Source of the DNA: Erysipelotrichaceae bacterium
GTDB taxonomy: Bacteria; Bacillota_I; Bacilli_A; Erysipelotrichales; Erysipelotrichaceae
Length of the DNA: 7,596 nt
Direction: 5' to 3'
Assembly: GCA_017620435.1 (NCBI GenBank)
Contig: JAFZQL010000069.1
Location: forward strand, 1 to 7,596
The position numbers and the translations under genes are program-made. Positions 1-5,777 of this stretch are shown one piece after another; position 1 is the first letter of the stretch; every line of letters begins with the position of its first letter. The notes beneath the pieces were generated by a model. The model had not been told where the DNA came from. It ran no database searches and saw only the letters and a program-made list of their open reading frames with translations.

Positions 1-308
1 AGTTCTTCCGTTTCCCTGACTGATGACAGCATCGGCTTTTCACAGATCACGGATTTGTGATGTTCCAGACAGGTCTTGATCAGTTCGTAATGAGAAGGGT
101 TGTAGGTGGCGACATAGACAGCATCGACATCGCTATTCAGGAAATGGTCGTAATCTCCGTATTCCCTGCAGCCGTATGTTTCTGCGTAACTCTTCGCTTT
201 CTCAATATCCTTGGAGGCAAATCCCAGCAGTTCAATCTCCTTGACCAGAAGGCAGGACTTGGCGATCCGGTTGGCGATTTTTCCGCAGCCGAAGATGACA
301 AGTTTCAT
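1..308 (-). CDS. Gfo/Idh/MocA-family oxidoreductase, N-terminal part (cut by window edge)
   Basis: The frame opens with ATG at 308-306 and runs without a stop to base 1, giving 102 codons of an incomplete protein. The N-terminus is a Rossmann nucleotide-binding fold: a beta strand, then G7-C8-G9-K10-I11-A12 matching the GxGxxA dinucleotide loop. A later strand reads VDAVYVATYNPSH (residues 61-73), the family's usual second nucleotide contact. E90-K91-P92 is the hallmark EKP motif, whose lysine contacts cofactor and substrate. Family members are cytoplasmic NAD(P)-dependent dehydrogenases acting on sugars, inositols or related compounds; the C-terminal substrate domain is missing, so the substrate cannot be named. 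The ATG overlaps the mutY stop as ATGA, and AGAGAGG (324-318) lies 9 nt upstream, which supports this start and translational coupling. Family assignment is firm; specific function is unknown. Confidence 0.88.
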   Translation of the reverse strand, partial: MKLVIFGCGKIANRIAKSCLLVKEIELLGFASKDIEKAKSYAETYGCREYGDYDHFLNSDVDAVYVATYNPSHYELIKTCLEHHKSVICEKPMLSSVRETEE

Positions 309-1396
309 CTCTTCTTACCTCTCTTTCTTAATCCGTAATGATCCAGATAAGTTCTGAATGCCGAAGGAACGGCCAGTGACTGCATCTGTTCTTTGTCTAC
401 GAGTATGTATTCGTTCTGATCGAATTCAGGAAGTCTGTCGGCCAGGATCTCATATGCCTGCATCCGCCATTCCAGATGAGTAAAGATGTGTCCGGAAGAT
501 GGAAGCGGATCGATATGATTGACTTCTATTCCCATATCTTTGAGATAGCTTAACGCTTCTTCCTGATCCAGTTTCTGATCGGTTCCGAGGAATTCGTACA
601 TTCCCGCAAGAAGACCTTCCGAAGGTCGTTTGTGCAGAAGGAAGCGGTCTTTCTGACGGATCACAAACAGCGTTCTGTCGATGATCTTTCTTTCCTTGTT
701 TCCGCTTCTAAATGGAATCGTCTCGGTCAGTTCTTCCTGACAGGCTCTGCATTCCGATGAGAACGGACATTTATCGCACAACGGTTTTCCATTAGGCAGA
801 CAGACCAGCGCACCCAGTTCCATCAGAGCCTGGGTAAGATCCGAAATATAATCATGGTCATTGATCTTGTTTTTCTGATAGAAATCCGTGATTGTTTCTT
901 CGAGTTCTTTCTTCAGCTTCGGATCTTTGATATCACCATAGATCGCAAAATATCTCGACAGAACTCTTAAGACATTTCCATCCACAGCAGCCTCGGGAAG
1001 ACCGTAGGCGATCGCTGAAATGGCTCCGGCAGTATAGGAGCCGATACCCGGAAGTTTCATCAGTTCTTCTTTATCCGCAGGCAGTAGTCCGTCATATTCT
1101 TCCATCAAGGTCTGTGCGCATTTCTTCATGTTCCGGACGCGGGAATAGTATCCCAGTCCTTCCCAAAGACGCAGCAGCGTCTCGTCATCTGCTTCCGCCA
1201 GACTTCTGACATCCGGATACTGTTTCCGGAATCGTTCATAATAATCTATGACCGCCTCGACTCTGGTCTGCTGAAGCATGATCTCGCTCAGCCAGATCCC
1301 GTAAGGATCCCTGTCTTTACGCCAGAGCAGATCACGTCTGTTTTCCCGGTACCAGTCTACCAGTCTGTTGATTGTTTTCTGATCAAGACGATACAT
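305..1396 (-). CDS. mutY: A/G-specific adenine glycosylase MutY
   Basis: This 363-residue base-excision repair enzyme removes adenine mispaired with 8-oxoguanine. The N-terminal HhH-GPD domain contains the SEIMLQQT segment with the expected catalytic Glu38, the helix-hairpin-helix LPGIGSYTA (115-123), and the catalytic Asp139 in VDGNV. A 4Fe-4S cluster is predicted at Cys199, Cys207, Cys210 and Cys216. Their spacing is C-x7-C-x2-C-x5-C, one residue longer in the first gap than the C-x6-C of E. coli MutY. The C-terminal Nudix-like domain (about 235-355) contains RPSEGLLAGMYEF and the FTH (305-307) expected to read 8-oxoG. Length is normal for the family. The start is supported by the match of WYRENRRDLLWR to the family N-terminus; the only Shine-Dalgarno-like bases abut the ATG. 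The stop overlaps the start of the downstream oxidoreductase by 4 bases. Confidence 0.97.
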   Translation of the reverse strand: MYRLDQKTINRLVDWYRENRRDLLWRKDRDPYGIWLSEIMLQQTRVEAVIDYYERFRKQYPDVRSLAEADDETLLRLWEGLGYYSRVRNMKKCAQTLMEEYDGLLPADKEELMKLPGIGSYTAGAISAIAYGLPEAAVDGNVLRVLSRYFAIYGDIKDPKLKKELEETITDFYQKNKINDHDYISDLTQALMELGALVCLPNGKPLCDKCPFSSECRACQEELTETIPFRSGNKERKIIDRTLFVIRQKDRFLLHKRPSEGLLAGMYEFLGTDQKLDQEEALSYLKDMGIEVNHIDPLPSSGHIFTHLEWRMQAYEILADRLPEFDQNEYILVDKEQMQSLAVPSAFRTYLDHYGLRKRGKKR

Positions 1397-1402
1397 ACCC
1401 TT

Positions 1403-1408
1403 ATTGTA
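1403..1408 (-). promoter_or_regulatory. possible -10 element of mutY (TACAAT)
   Basis: TACAAT, read on the minus strand, matches the -10 consensus at five of six positions. It lies between the SIS-operon terminator and mutY. With normal spacing, transcription would begin at or next to the A of the mutY ATG (1396), implying a leaderless or nearly leaderless message. The position expected for a -35 (1426-1431, AAGCCT) does not resemble the consensus and there is no TGn extension, so this is a weak call. Confidence 0.3.
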
Positions 1409-1420
1409 TCGCTTTCCAAG

Positions 1421-1443
1421 AAAAAAGGCTTTTACAAGCCTTT
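1421..1443 (-). terminator. intrinsic terminator of the SIS-domain operon
   Basis: On the minus strand the 8-bp stem AAAGGCTT / AAGCCTTT closes a GTAA loop and ends in a run of six T. It begins 4 nt after the stop codon of the last SIS gene and ends 25 nt before the mutY ATG, so it separates the two transcription units. Confidence 0.88.
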
Positions 1444-1447
1444 CTGT

Positions 1448-2167
1448 TTAGAAGTGTTTTACTCTGCCTTTGTAGTGCTGATAAATGGCGTCGTTGTCGT
1501 ATCCGTCGACGTTCTGCGACTGGAAGACATACGGACGCTTGCCGTGCGACAGGACGATCTTGATCGCTTCCGATACGACCGTGTTGATCAGATACATCGT
1601 AACGATGGAAGAAGCAGGTCCGGTCTTGATGCCGTCCAGATCCAGCGTGGCATCCCCTGAAGGTACACAGGAATCGATGACGCAGTCGGCACACTCGTAA
1701 AGCTTTTTGCCGCTAGGATGTCTGGAAGTCGTGTTTCTGGACTGTTCCAGGTTGGTGATCGCAACGACGTAGACGCCCTCTTTCTGACAGCGCATCGCCA
1801 TTTCGATCGGCATCGCGTTTCTTCCGGAATTGGAAGTGATGATCATGATGTCTCCGGCTTCGATCGGATAAGAATCATAGATGACATCCGATACGCCGCA
1901 GGTCTTTTCCATGGCTCCGGATCTTCCGGCACCGAAGGATGTCAGGGTATCCGGGTCCAGCATCGCATCGACATTGCCCAAACCTCCCGCTCTGGCGAAC
2001 AGTTCGATTCCCAGCATGTGGGAATGTCCTGTGCCGAAGGTATGGATGATCTTGTCGTTCTCGATGTTTTCAGCGAACTTCTCCGCAAGCAGTCTTATCG
2101 TATCCTTGTTTGTTTCTTCCGCTTTCTGAATGACTTCAAGGATCCTGTCTCCGTATTCAAATAACAT
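1448..2167 (-). CDS. SIS-domain phosphosugar-binding protein (third of three in operon)
   Basis: This 239-residue cytoplasmic protein is a single SIS (sugar isomerase) domain with an N-terminal helical hairpin. It resembles the uncharacterised 'sugar isomerase domain-containing' group (COG4821 type) rather than GlmS, MurQ or GmhA. The diagnostic phosphosugar elements are intact: FGTGHS (44-49), the Ser-rich loop TSNSGRN (111-117), and RHPSGKKLYE (149-158). A further conserved block, DGIKTGPASSIVT (178-190), fits the later part of the fold. There is no DNA-binding domain, so it is not an RpiR-type regulator. It starts 2 nt after the stop of the preceding paralogue, with AGGGAG (2182-2177) 9 nt before the ATG, and is followed directly by a terminator. 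An isomerase, aldolase, etherase or sugar-phosphate-binding role is possible; the substrate cannot be read from sequence. Confidence 0.88.
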   Translation of the reverse strand: MLFEYGDRILEVIQKAEETNKDTIRLLAEKFAENIENDKIIHTFGTGHSHMLGIELFARAGGLGNVDAMLDPDTLTSFGAGRSGAMEKTCGVSDVIYDSYPIEAGDIMIITSNSGRNAMPIEMAMRCQKEGVYVVAITNLEQSRNTTSRHPSGKKLYECADCVIDSCVPSGDATLDLDGIKTGPASSIVTMYLINTVVSEAIKIVLSHGKRPYVFQSQNVDGYDNDAIYQHYKGRVKHF

Positions 2168-2169
2168 GT

Positions 2170-2898
2170 CTAAGCTCTCCCTTCATATTTCTTGATCAGT
2201 TCTTCGTCGTGTTTCTCATCGCCTGTCAGGATCGGCAGTTCAAAGCCGTCCTCCTTGAGCAGTTCCACCGTTCTGGCGGAAAGCGCCTGTGCGATACAGT
2301 TGTTGCAGATGGAGGAAACGGAACATACCTTTGCTACCCCGTCCGTTTCGATCAGAGCGTCGCCATGCGGACCGCAGTTGTCGATGACGATATCTCCGAA
2401 CTCATACAGTTTCTTTCCGGAAGGATGTCTCGGCTCTTCGGCAAGAGTGTGCTTCATGGAAGTGATAATAACGACCTTGTGTCCGTTTCTCTTGGCCAGG
2501 TCGGCGATATCGATGACGATGCCGTTGATGCCTGAGTTGGATATGACAAAGAAGATATCCTGCGGTTTGATGTCGTAGAGATCATACAGCTTGTCTGCGA
2601 CACCCGGCTTTCTTTCGAAGATGTTCTTCTTGTCCATGAACTCTTCTACCGATACACCGCCCCTGGTGACGAAGTCCGACATCTCCATGATGTGGATCGG
2701 AACCAGAGCTCCCGGTCTGTTCTTGATGTCGATGCCCAGACCGACGGAATGTCCGGAACCGAAGACGTGAACTACGCCTCCTGCTTCGATGCATTCCTTC
2801 ATTGCCTGCGCAACGGCTTCCAGATTGTCTTTCTGGGAATCATACAGATGATCGAGAAGCGTACAGATCTCGTCTTTAAATCTTAAAGCGTCTATCAT
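2170..2898 (-). CDS. SIS-domain phosphosugar-binding protein (second of three in operon)
   Basis: This 242-residue paralogue of its two neighbours has a single SIS domain. It keeps FGSGHS (46-51), the phosphate-binding loop ISNSGING (119-126) and RHPSGKKLYE (157-166), the last ten residues identical to those of the downstream paralogue. Residues 168-175 (GDIVIDNC) also parallel DCVIDSC there. The later block differs, reading DGVAKVCSVSSI in place of DGIKTGPASSIV, so the two intact proteins probably differ in substrate or partner. The start codon shares one base with the preceding gene's stop (TAATG), and AAGGAGGG lies 7 nt upstream, which fixes the start and indicates translational coupling. 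It is cytoplasmic, with no signal peptide or membrane segment. The activity is not known. Confidence 0.88.
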   Translation of the reverse strand: MIDALRFKDEICTLLDHLYDSQKDNLEAVAQAMKECIEAGGVVHVFGSGHSVGLGIDIKNRPGALVPIHIMEMSDFVTRGGVSVEEFMDKKNIFERKPGVADKLYDLYDIKPQDIFFVISNSGINGIVIDIADLAKRNGHKVVIITSMKHTLAEEPRHPSGKKLYEFGDIVIDNCGPHGDALIETDGVAKVCSVSSICNNCIAQALSARTVELLKEDGFELPILTGDEKHDEELIKKYEGRA

Positions 2899-3617
2899 TA
2901 TCTGACCCTCCTTCCATACGGATCGGTAAGCGAGTTGTTGTGGATATCGGCACCTTTGATGTTTGCGGAAAGCAATACAGGCGCTTCCTTACCCTGCGAT
3001 ACGAAGCAGTTGTATATTTCCGCGGTGATCATCTGGGCAATTACGTTGGTGACAGTCGAACTCAGCTGACCGGTCTTTGTTCCATCTATATCCAGTGCCA
3101 GATCCGGTTCTTCCGCATTCATATCCAGATACAGATCGGCATAATCCAGCAGTTTTCCTCCGTAACGGTCGTAGGACTTCTTGTTTACGACAGCTACGAC
3201 TTTCTGTCCCTTTTCTTTCGCCCTTCTTGCCAGTTCGATGATCAGCGGCTCATTGCCGTAGAAGCTGACCAGGCAGTACATATCCCTGTCGTCCAGATCG
3301 TAGATCTGCGCGAACTTGTCGATAACAGACAGATCGCTGTAGACTTCTCCGGAGTCGATTTCCTCCTGTTTCAGCAGTTCCGTCAGCACCAACTCCTTCA
3401 GCTTCAGTCCGTGGAACGGGGCGATGCCTCCGGCCCGGTAGTTGAGCTCGTTCACGAACTCTTCCCCGTGTCTGACGCCAAAGAGCTGCACGACACCTTT
3501 GTTTTCCATACATGCAGAAAACATTTCAGCGACTGCTTTGATCTGATCCTTCTGTTTCTCATAAGCATCCGAGACCCTTTCCTTGATCAGTTCAAAATAG
3601 GCCTTTTTGATATCCAT
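2898..3617 (-). CDS. divergent SIS-domain paralogue with degenerate phosphosugar site (first of three in operon)
   Basis: This 239-residue protein is collinear with the two downstream SIS proteins: shared GVVxxFG strand, RAGGIAPFHG matching RPGALVPIHI, and DIDGTKTGQLSSTVT (176-190) matching DLDGIKTGPASSIVT. The sites that normally hold the sugar phosphate are changed. FG(T/S)GHS has become FGVRHG (46-51), SNSG has become SFYG (118-121), and HPSGKKLYE has no clear counterpart (KSYDRYGGKLLDY, 147-159). The frame is intact, with a good start, AGGG upstream and its own promoter, so it is not a decayed pseudogene by appearance. SIS proteins are usually dimers or tetramers with active sites shared between subunits. 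I infer that it could be a structural or regulatory partner of its paralogues, or bind a different ligand. Its stop overlaps the next start as TAATG. Confidence 0.82.
   Translation of the reverse strand: MDIKKAYFELIKERVSDAYEKQKDQIKAVAEMFSACMENKGVVQLFGVRHGEEFVNELNYRAGGIAPFHGLKLKELVLTELLKQEEIDSGEVYSDLSVIDKFAQIYDLDDRDMYCLVSFYGNEPLIIELARRAKEKGQKVVAVVNKKSYDRYGGKLLDYADLYLDMNAEEPDLALDIDGTKTGQLSSTVTNVIAQMITAEIYNCFVSQGKEAPVLLSANIKGADIHNNSLTDPYGRRVR
2906..2913 (-). promoter_or_regulatory. ribosome binding site for the middle SIS gene, inside the preceding gene
   Basis: AAGGAGGG on the minus strand lies within the last codons (for GRRVR) of the first SIS gene, 7 nt before the ATG of the second. It explains the conserved Arg-Arg codons at that C-terminus and fixes the start within the TAATG overlap. 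Confidence 0.8.
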
Positions 3618-3646
3618 ATGATCCCTCTCTTTCTCTTGTTAAACTC

Positions 3647-3655
3647 ATTATATCA
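3647..3655 (-). promoter_or_regulatory. extended -10 promoter of the SIS-domain operon
   Basis: Read on the minus strand, TGATATAAT is a perfect extended -10 (TGn plus TATAAT). The predicted transcription start is near 3640, giving a leader of about 23 nt that contains the GAGAGGG ribosome site before the ATG at 3617. The -35 position (about 3670-3675) is poor, as is common with extended -10 promoters, and it falls inside the inverted repeat at 3669-3683. Confidence 0.68.
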
Positions 3656-3663
3656 CCCGAAAA

Positions 3664-3672
3664 TGTTATACT
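3664..3672 (+). promoter_or_regulatory. extended -10 promoter of the EIIA gene
   Basis: TGTTATACT fits an extended -10 with TATACT, five of six consensus. The predicted start is near 3679, giving a leader of about 18 nt that includes GGAGGA (3686-3691), well placed before the ATG at 3697. No good -35 is visible. The element lies 11 bp from the oppositely directed SIS promoter. Confidence 0.6.
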
Positions 3673-3683
3673 TATAGTAAGTA
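3669..3683. promoter_or_regulatory. inverted repeat, candidate operator shared by divergent promoters
   Basis: TACTTA-TAG-TAAGTA is a perfect 6-bp inverted repeat around a 3-bp centre. It covers the end of the -10 and the predicted start of the EIIA promoter, and the -35 zone of the SIS promoter. A dimeric regulator bound here could block EIIA transcription and either block or aid the SIS promoter. The site is AT-rich and short, so chance is a real alternative; no regulator gene is visible nearby. Confidence 0.42.
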
Positions 3684-3696
3684 ATGGAGGAATCAT

Positions 3697-4110
3697 ATGA
3701 AAGGTATTGTTATTACCAGCCACGGTCCTATGGCTCAGGGTATTCTGGAAACATCCAGGCTGTTTTTCGGAGAACAGGCGCAGATGAAAGCCTGCTGTCT
3801 GTCGGCCGAAGATAATCCTGACGAATTCGTCGATGTATTAAAAGAAGCAGTCAAGGAAGTCGATACCGGCGACGGTGTCGTCGTGTTCTGCGACATGCTG
3901 TTTGGTTCTCCTTGTAACTGTATGGCCAGAGTTCTGGGAGAAGATATGGAATCCGATAAAGTACAGGTCGTCACCGGCGTCAACCTGGCGATGATCCTGC
4001 AGATCCTGGCAGTTAGAGAAGCAGGCGATCCTTCGATCGAAGAACTTCTGCAGTCAGGTCATGACGGCATTGCCGATCTGAAAGCGATCCTGAAAGCAAG
4101 CCTGGGATAA
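3697..4110 (+). CDS. PTS mannose-family EIIA-like phosphocarrier, orphan
   Basis: This 137-residue cytoplasmic protein matches the EIIA-Man fold. It has the N-terminal strand KGIVITSHG with phosphorylatable His9, then PMAQGILE, a central strand VVVFCDMLFGSPCN (61-74) corresponding to the family's xxDLxGGSPxN, and GVNLAMIL (94-101) like the usual G-NLPML. In the phosphotransferase system, phospho-HPr phosphorylates this histidine, which passes the phosphate to EIIB for sugar uptake. No EIIB, EIIC or EIID is present in the window. Several cysteines lie close together (33, 34, 65, 73, 75), two of them flanking the conserved GSP turn, which is unusual in my recollection of the family. It is the only plus-strand gene here, divergent from the SIS operon, with GGAGGA 5-6 nt before the ATG and a strong terminator after the stop. 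Sugar specificity cannot be assigned; the DhaM-type dihydroxyacetone kinase subunit is a less likely alternative. Confidence 0.9.
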   Translation: MKGIVITSHGPMAQGILETSRLFFGEQAQMKACCLSAEDNPDEFVDVLKEAVKEVDTGDGVVVFCDMLFGSPCNCMARVLGEDMESDKVQVVTGVNLAMILQILAVREAGDPSIEELLQSGHDGIADLKAILKASLG

Positions 4111-4122
4111 ACAAAAGAATAT

Positions 4123-4155
4123 GAAAACCTCCCGTTTGGGAGGTTTTCTTTTTTT
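4123..4155 (+). terminator. intrinsic terminator after EIIA, possibly bidirectional
   Basis: An 11-bp perfect stem (GAAAACCTCCC / GGGAGGTTTTC) closes a GTTT loop and is followed by seven T, 12 nt after the EIIA stop. It lies between convergent genes. On the minus strand the same stem ends in TTTTC and then a broken T-rich stretch, so it may also stop transcription of the lipoprotein gene that ends at 4162. Confidence 0.93.
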
Positions 4156-4161
4156 ATCTGT

Positions 4162-5667
4162 TTACTTCTCGATGTGAGCGTAGTAGGTATCGGAAACCAC
4201 ATGCAGGGAGCTTCCGTCAGAGAATTCGAAATAGAACGGACAGTCAAATGTTTCATATATGCCGCCTGATGCGCAAAGATAACCCGGCGATTTCAGAGTC
4301 AGCGCCGAAGTATAGGCGGTATGGAAATCGACCCATTCCGTAACATCCTGCTTGTTGACTGAACCGTCGTAGCAGGCAATCAGATAGGCTTTGAACGGGA
4401 TTAGATCTCCGCTTTGCGCTTTCACTTTGGCGTAGTTCTCTATTTCGAATATGACTGTCTCGCCTTCGACGCAGACCTTGCATACGGCCGATGTACCGTT
4501 GACTGCCTTGACCGTTACCTCAGCATTACCCGGGGAAACACCGAACAGATTTCCGTCCTTGTCGACCGTGACGATACTCTTGTCGCTTGATTCGTATGTC
4601 AGGGTCTGGTCGGCCGTTTCCGGCAGAGCCTTTGCTTTGATCTTGCCGGAATTGTTGAAATAAATATAAACCGGATTCTCATCAAAGGTGATGGAAGAAG
4701 GCCCCTTCGCTCTGGTTTCAAAACCGACGACTCTTTCAATATCTCCACACTTGATGTGGATCTTGGTTTTACCTACACCTACCGTCGAAGCTTTTCCGTC
4801 TGCACTTACCGTAACAACGCTTTCATCTTCAACGGTATAAGTGATGACGTCCGTTGTATTTTCAGGAGTCGCCTTGACTTCCAGATCGTAGTTCTTGACA
4901 CCCTCGGTCGCCCAGTAGTTGTTGTAGAGGGAAGTCAGACCGGTGCACGGAACCTTGGCTGAAGAAGGCTTGTAATCCTTTGAGAAGATGTCTCCGGTTG
5001 CGGATACGCCGATATCATTCTGCAGTTTCAGCGTGCCGTCTTTCTGAACCAGGAATTCAAATTCCTTGCCCTTGCTGAACTCGTCTCCGGTCATCTTCAG
5101 AACATCGCCCTCTTTCTTGAAGGTGCCGTTGATCTCAGTAATGCCAAAATCGTTCTGATCGATGAAAGCAAAACTTCCGTCGGAACGGATCTCAACACGG
5201 GATACCTTGGTACTGCTTTGGGAGATGTTGTAGTAGTTGGTATAAGTGAAGTCGTTCTCTGTTGTTGAAGAACCCTTGGTCTCGGTTGTCGAGAAGATAT
5301 AGCCTTCCAGCGATCCCGCCAAAGTAGTTTTCAGAAGCAGAGTATCTTCGTCTTCAATCTCAAAGATGATTTTCTGGAATTCACCGACGCCCGTTTCCGT
5401 AACATCCAGCGTTACGACATTTTCACTCACCTTCCAGGTTCCGCTGATCTCGTAGTATCCGTCATAGAAGTTGTCCTTCATGACGAAAGAACCGTCCTTG
5501 CCGAACCAGATCTTGGAATGCTCATCGTTTCCGTAATCGTCGACGGTACTGTAGTATGTCTTTCCGGACAGATCATATCCGGCCGTTTCTTCTTTTTTCG
5601 TACAGCCGGACAGGCATAAGAGTACTGTTAATAATAGAATAAAAACCGATGCGATTCTCTTTTTCAT
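4162..5667 (-). CDS. surface lipoprotein with duplicated beta domain and Ig-like (BIG2-type) domains
   Basis: This 501-residue exported protein has signal sequence MKKR plus a hydrophobic stretch and the lipobox L19-S20-G21-C22, so Cys22 should be lipidated and the protein held on the outer face of the membrane. Two related beta-rich units of about 90 residues follow (38-126 and 142-229), sharing DGSF, an EI-GT(W/F)K segment and a G-IFS ending, and resembling small lipocalin-like 'W-x-G' domains. Next come two bacterial Ig-like units: about 259-318 (YTVEDESVVTVSADGKASTV) and about 324-402 (YESSDKSIVTVDKDGNLFGV, then PGNAEVTVKA). A final beta-rich region (403-501) contains three cysteines (432, 465, 476). 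AAAAGGAGGA lies 5 nt before the ATG. It appears monocistronic. A binding or adhesion role is plausible from architecture only; no enzymatic motif is seen. Confidence 0.85.
   Translation of the reverse strand: MKKRIASVFILLLTVLLCLSGCTKKEETAGYDLSGKTYYSTVDDYGNDEHSKIWFGKDGSFVMKDNFYDGYYEISGTWKVSENVVTLDVTETGVGEFQKIIFEIEDEDTLLLKTTLAGSLEGYIFSTTETKGSSTTENDFTYTNYYNISQSSTKVSRVEIRSDGSFAFIDQNDFGITEINGTFKKEGDVLKMTGDEFSKGKEFEFLVQKDGTLKLQNDIGVSATGDIFSKDYKPSSAKVPCTGLTSLYNNYWATEGVKNYDLEVKATPENTTDVITYTVEDESVVTVSADGKASTVGVGKTKIHIKCGDIERVVGFETRAKGPSSITFDENPVYIYFNNSGKIKAKALPETADQTLTYESSDKSIVTVDKDGNLFGVSPGNAEVTVKAVNGTSAVCKVCVEGETVIFEIENYAKVKAQSGDLIPFKAYLIACYDGSVNKQDVTEWVDFHTAYTSALTLKSPGYLCASGGIYETFDCPFYFEFSDGSSLHVVSDTYYAHIEK
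4981..5556 (-). repeat. tandem protein-level duplication within the lipoprotein
   Basis: Residues 38-126 (5556-5290) and 142-229 (5244-4981) align over their whole length. Both have a YY start, a charged strand before DGSF, EI(S/N)GT(W/F)K, an L-T strand, a D-TL-L turn and a final G(Y/D)IFS, with a Thr/Ser-rich linker between. Similarity is at protein level and looks old. Confidence 0.6.
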
Positions 5668-5685
5668 CTGAATCCTCCTTTTCCG

Positions 5686-5691
5686 ATTATA
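5686..5691 (-). promoter_or_regulatory. candidate -10 element of the lipoprotein gene
   Basis: TATAAT on the minus strand is a perfect -10 hexamer in the only gap upstream of the lipoprotein gene, after a terminator. No convincing -35 lies 16-18 nt upstream. Transcription from it would start inside or just before the AGGAGG ribosome site (5682-5673), a leader of only about 12 nt, so the true promoter may lie further up in the AT-rich stretch to 5720. Confidence 0.38.
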
Positions 5692-5750
5692 CTTTCAATA
5701 TCTGTATCAATATTTTAACACACTTGGCACTCATAAAACAGATAGCCGCT

Positions 5751-5775
5751 AAACAAAAAGGCAGGTCTGCCTTTT
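5751..5775 (-). terminator. intrinsic terminator after the MATE transporter gene
   Basis: On the minus strand the stem AAAAGGCA / TGCCTTTT closes a GACC loop and runs into TTTTTGTTT. It starts 2 nt after the MATE stop codon, ending the Nudix-MATE unit and leaving the lipoprotein gene to its own promoter. Confidence 0.85.
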
Positions 5776-5777
5776 CT

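Noticed and set aside
57..338. A 93-codon plus-strand frame at the left edge
   Set aside because: It is antisense to the Gfo/Idh/MocA gene, which has clear GxGxxA and EKP motifs and a coupled start.
1718..2164. A 148-codon plus-strand frame opposite the third SIS gene
   Set aside because: It mirrors the coding strand of a conserved gene, has no plausible ribosome site or family resemblance, and its length is expected from codon bias.
2898..3617. First SIS gene as a pseudogene
   Set aside because: Binding motifs are altered, but the frame is full length, collinear with its paralogues, has its own promoter and carries the ribosome site for the next gene. Divergent function is the better reading.
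2940..3677. A 245-codon open frame on the plus strand, antisense to the first SIS gene
   Set aside because: It lies almost wholly opposite a gene with clear homology and its protein has no recognisable motif. Its openness follows from the scarcity of TTA, CTA and TCA codons in the real gene. It also reads through the promoter region of the divergent pair.
3618..3696. Catabolite-repression (cre) site between SIS and EIIA genes
   Set aside because: I looked for a TG-N-AARCG-type pseudo-palindrome, expected for a PTS gene, and found no acceptable match on either strand.
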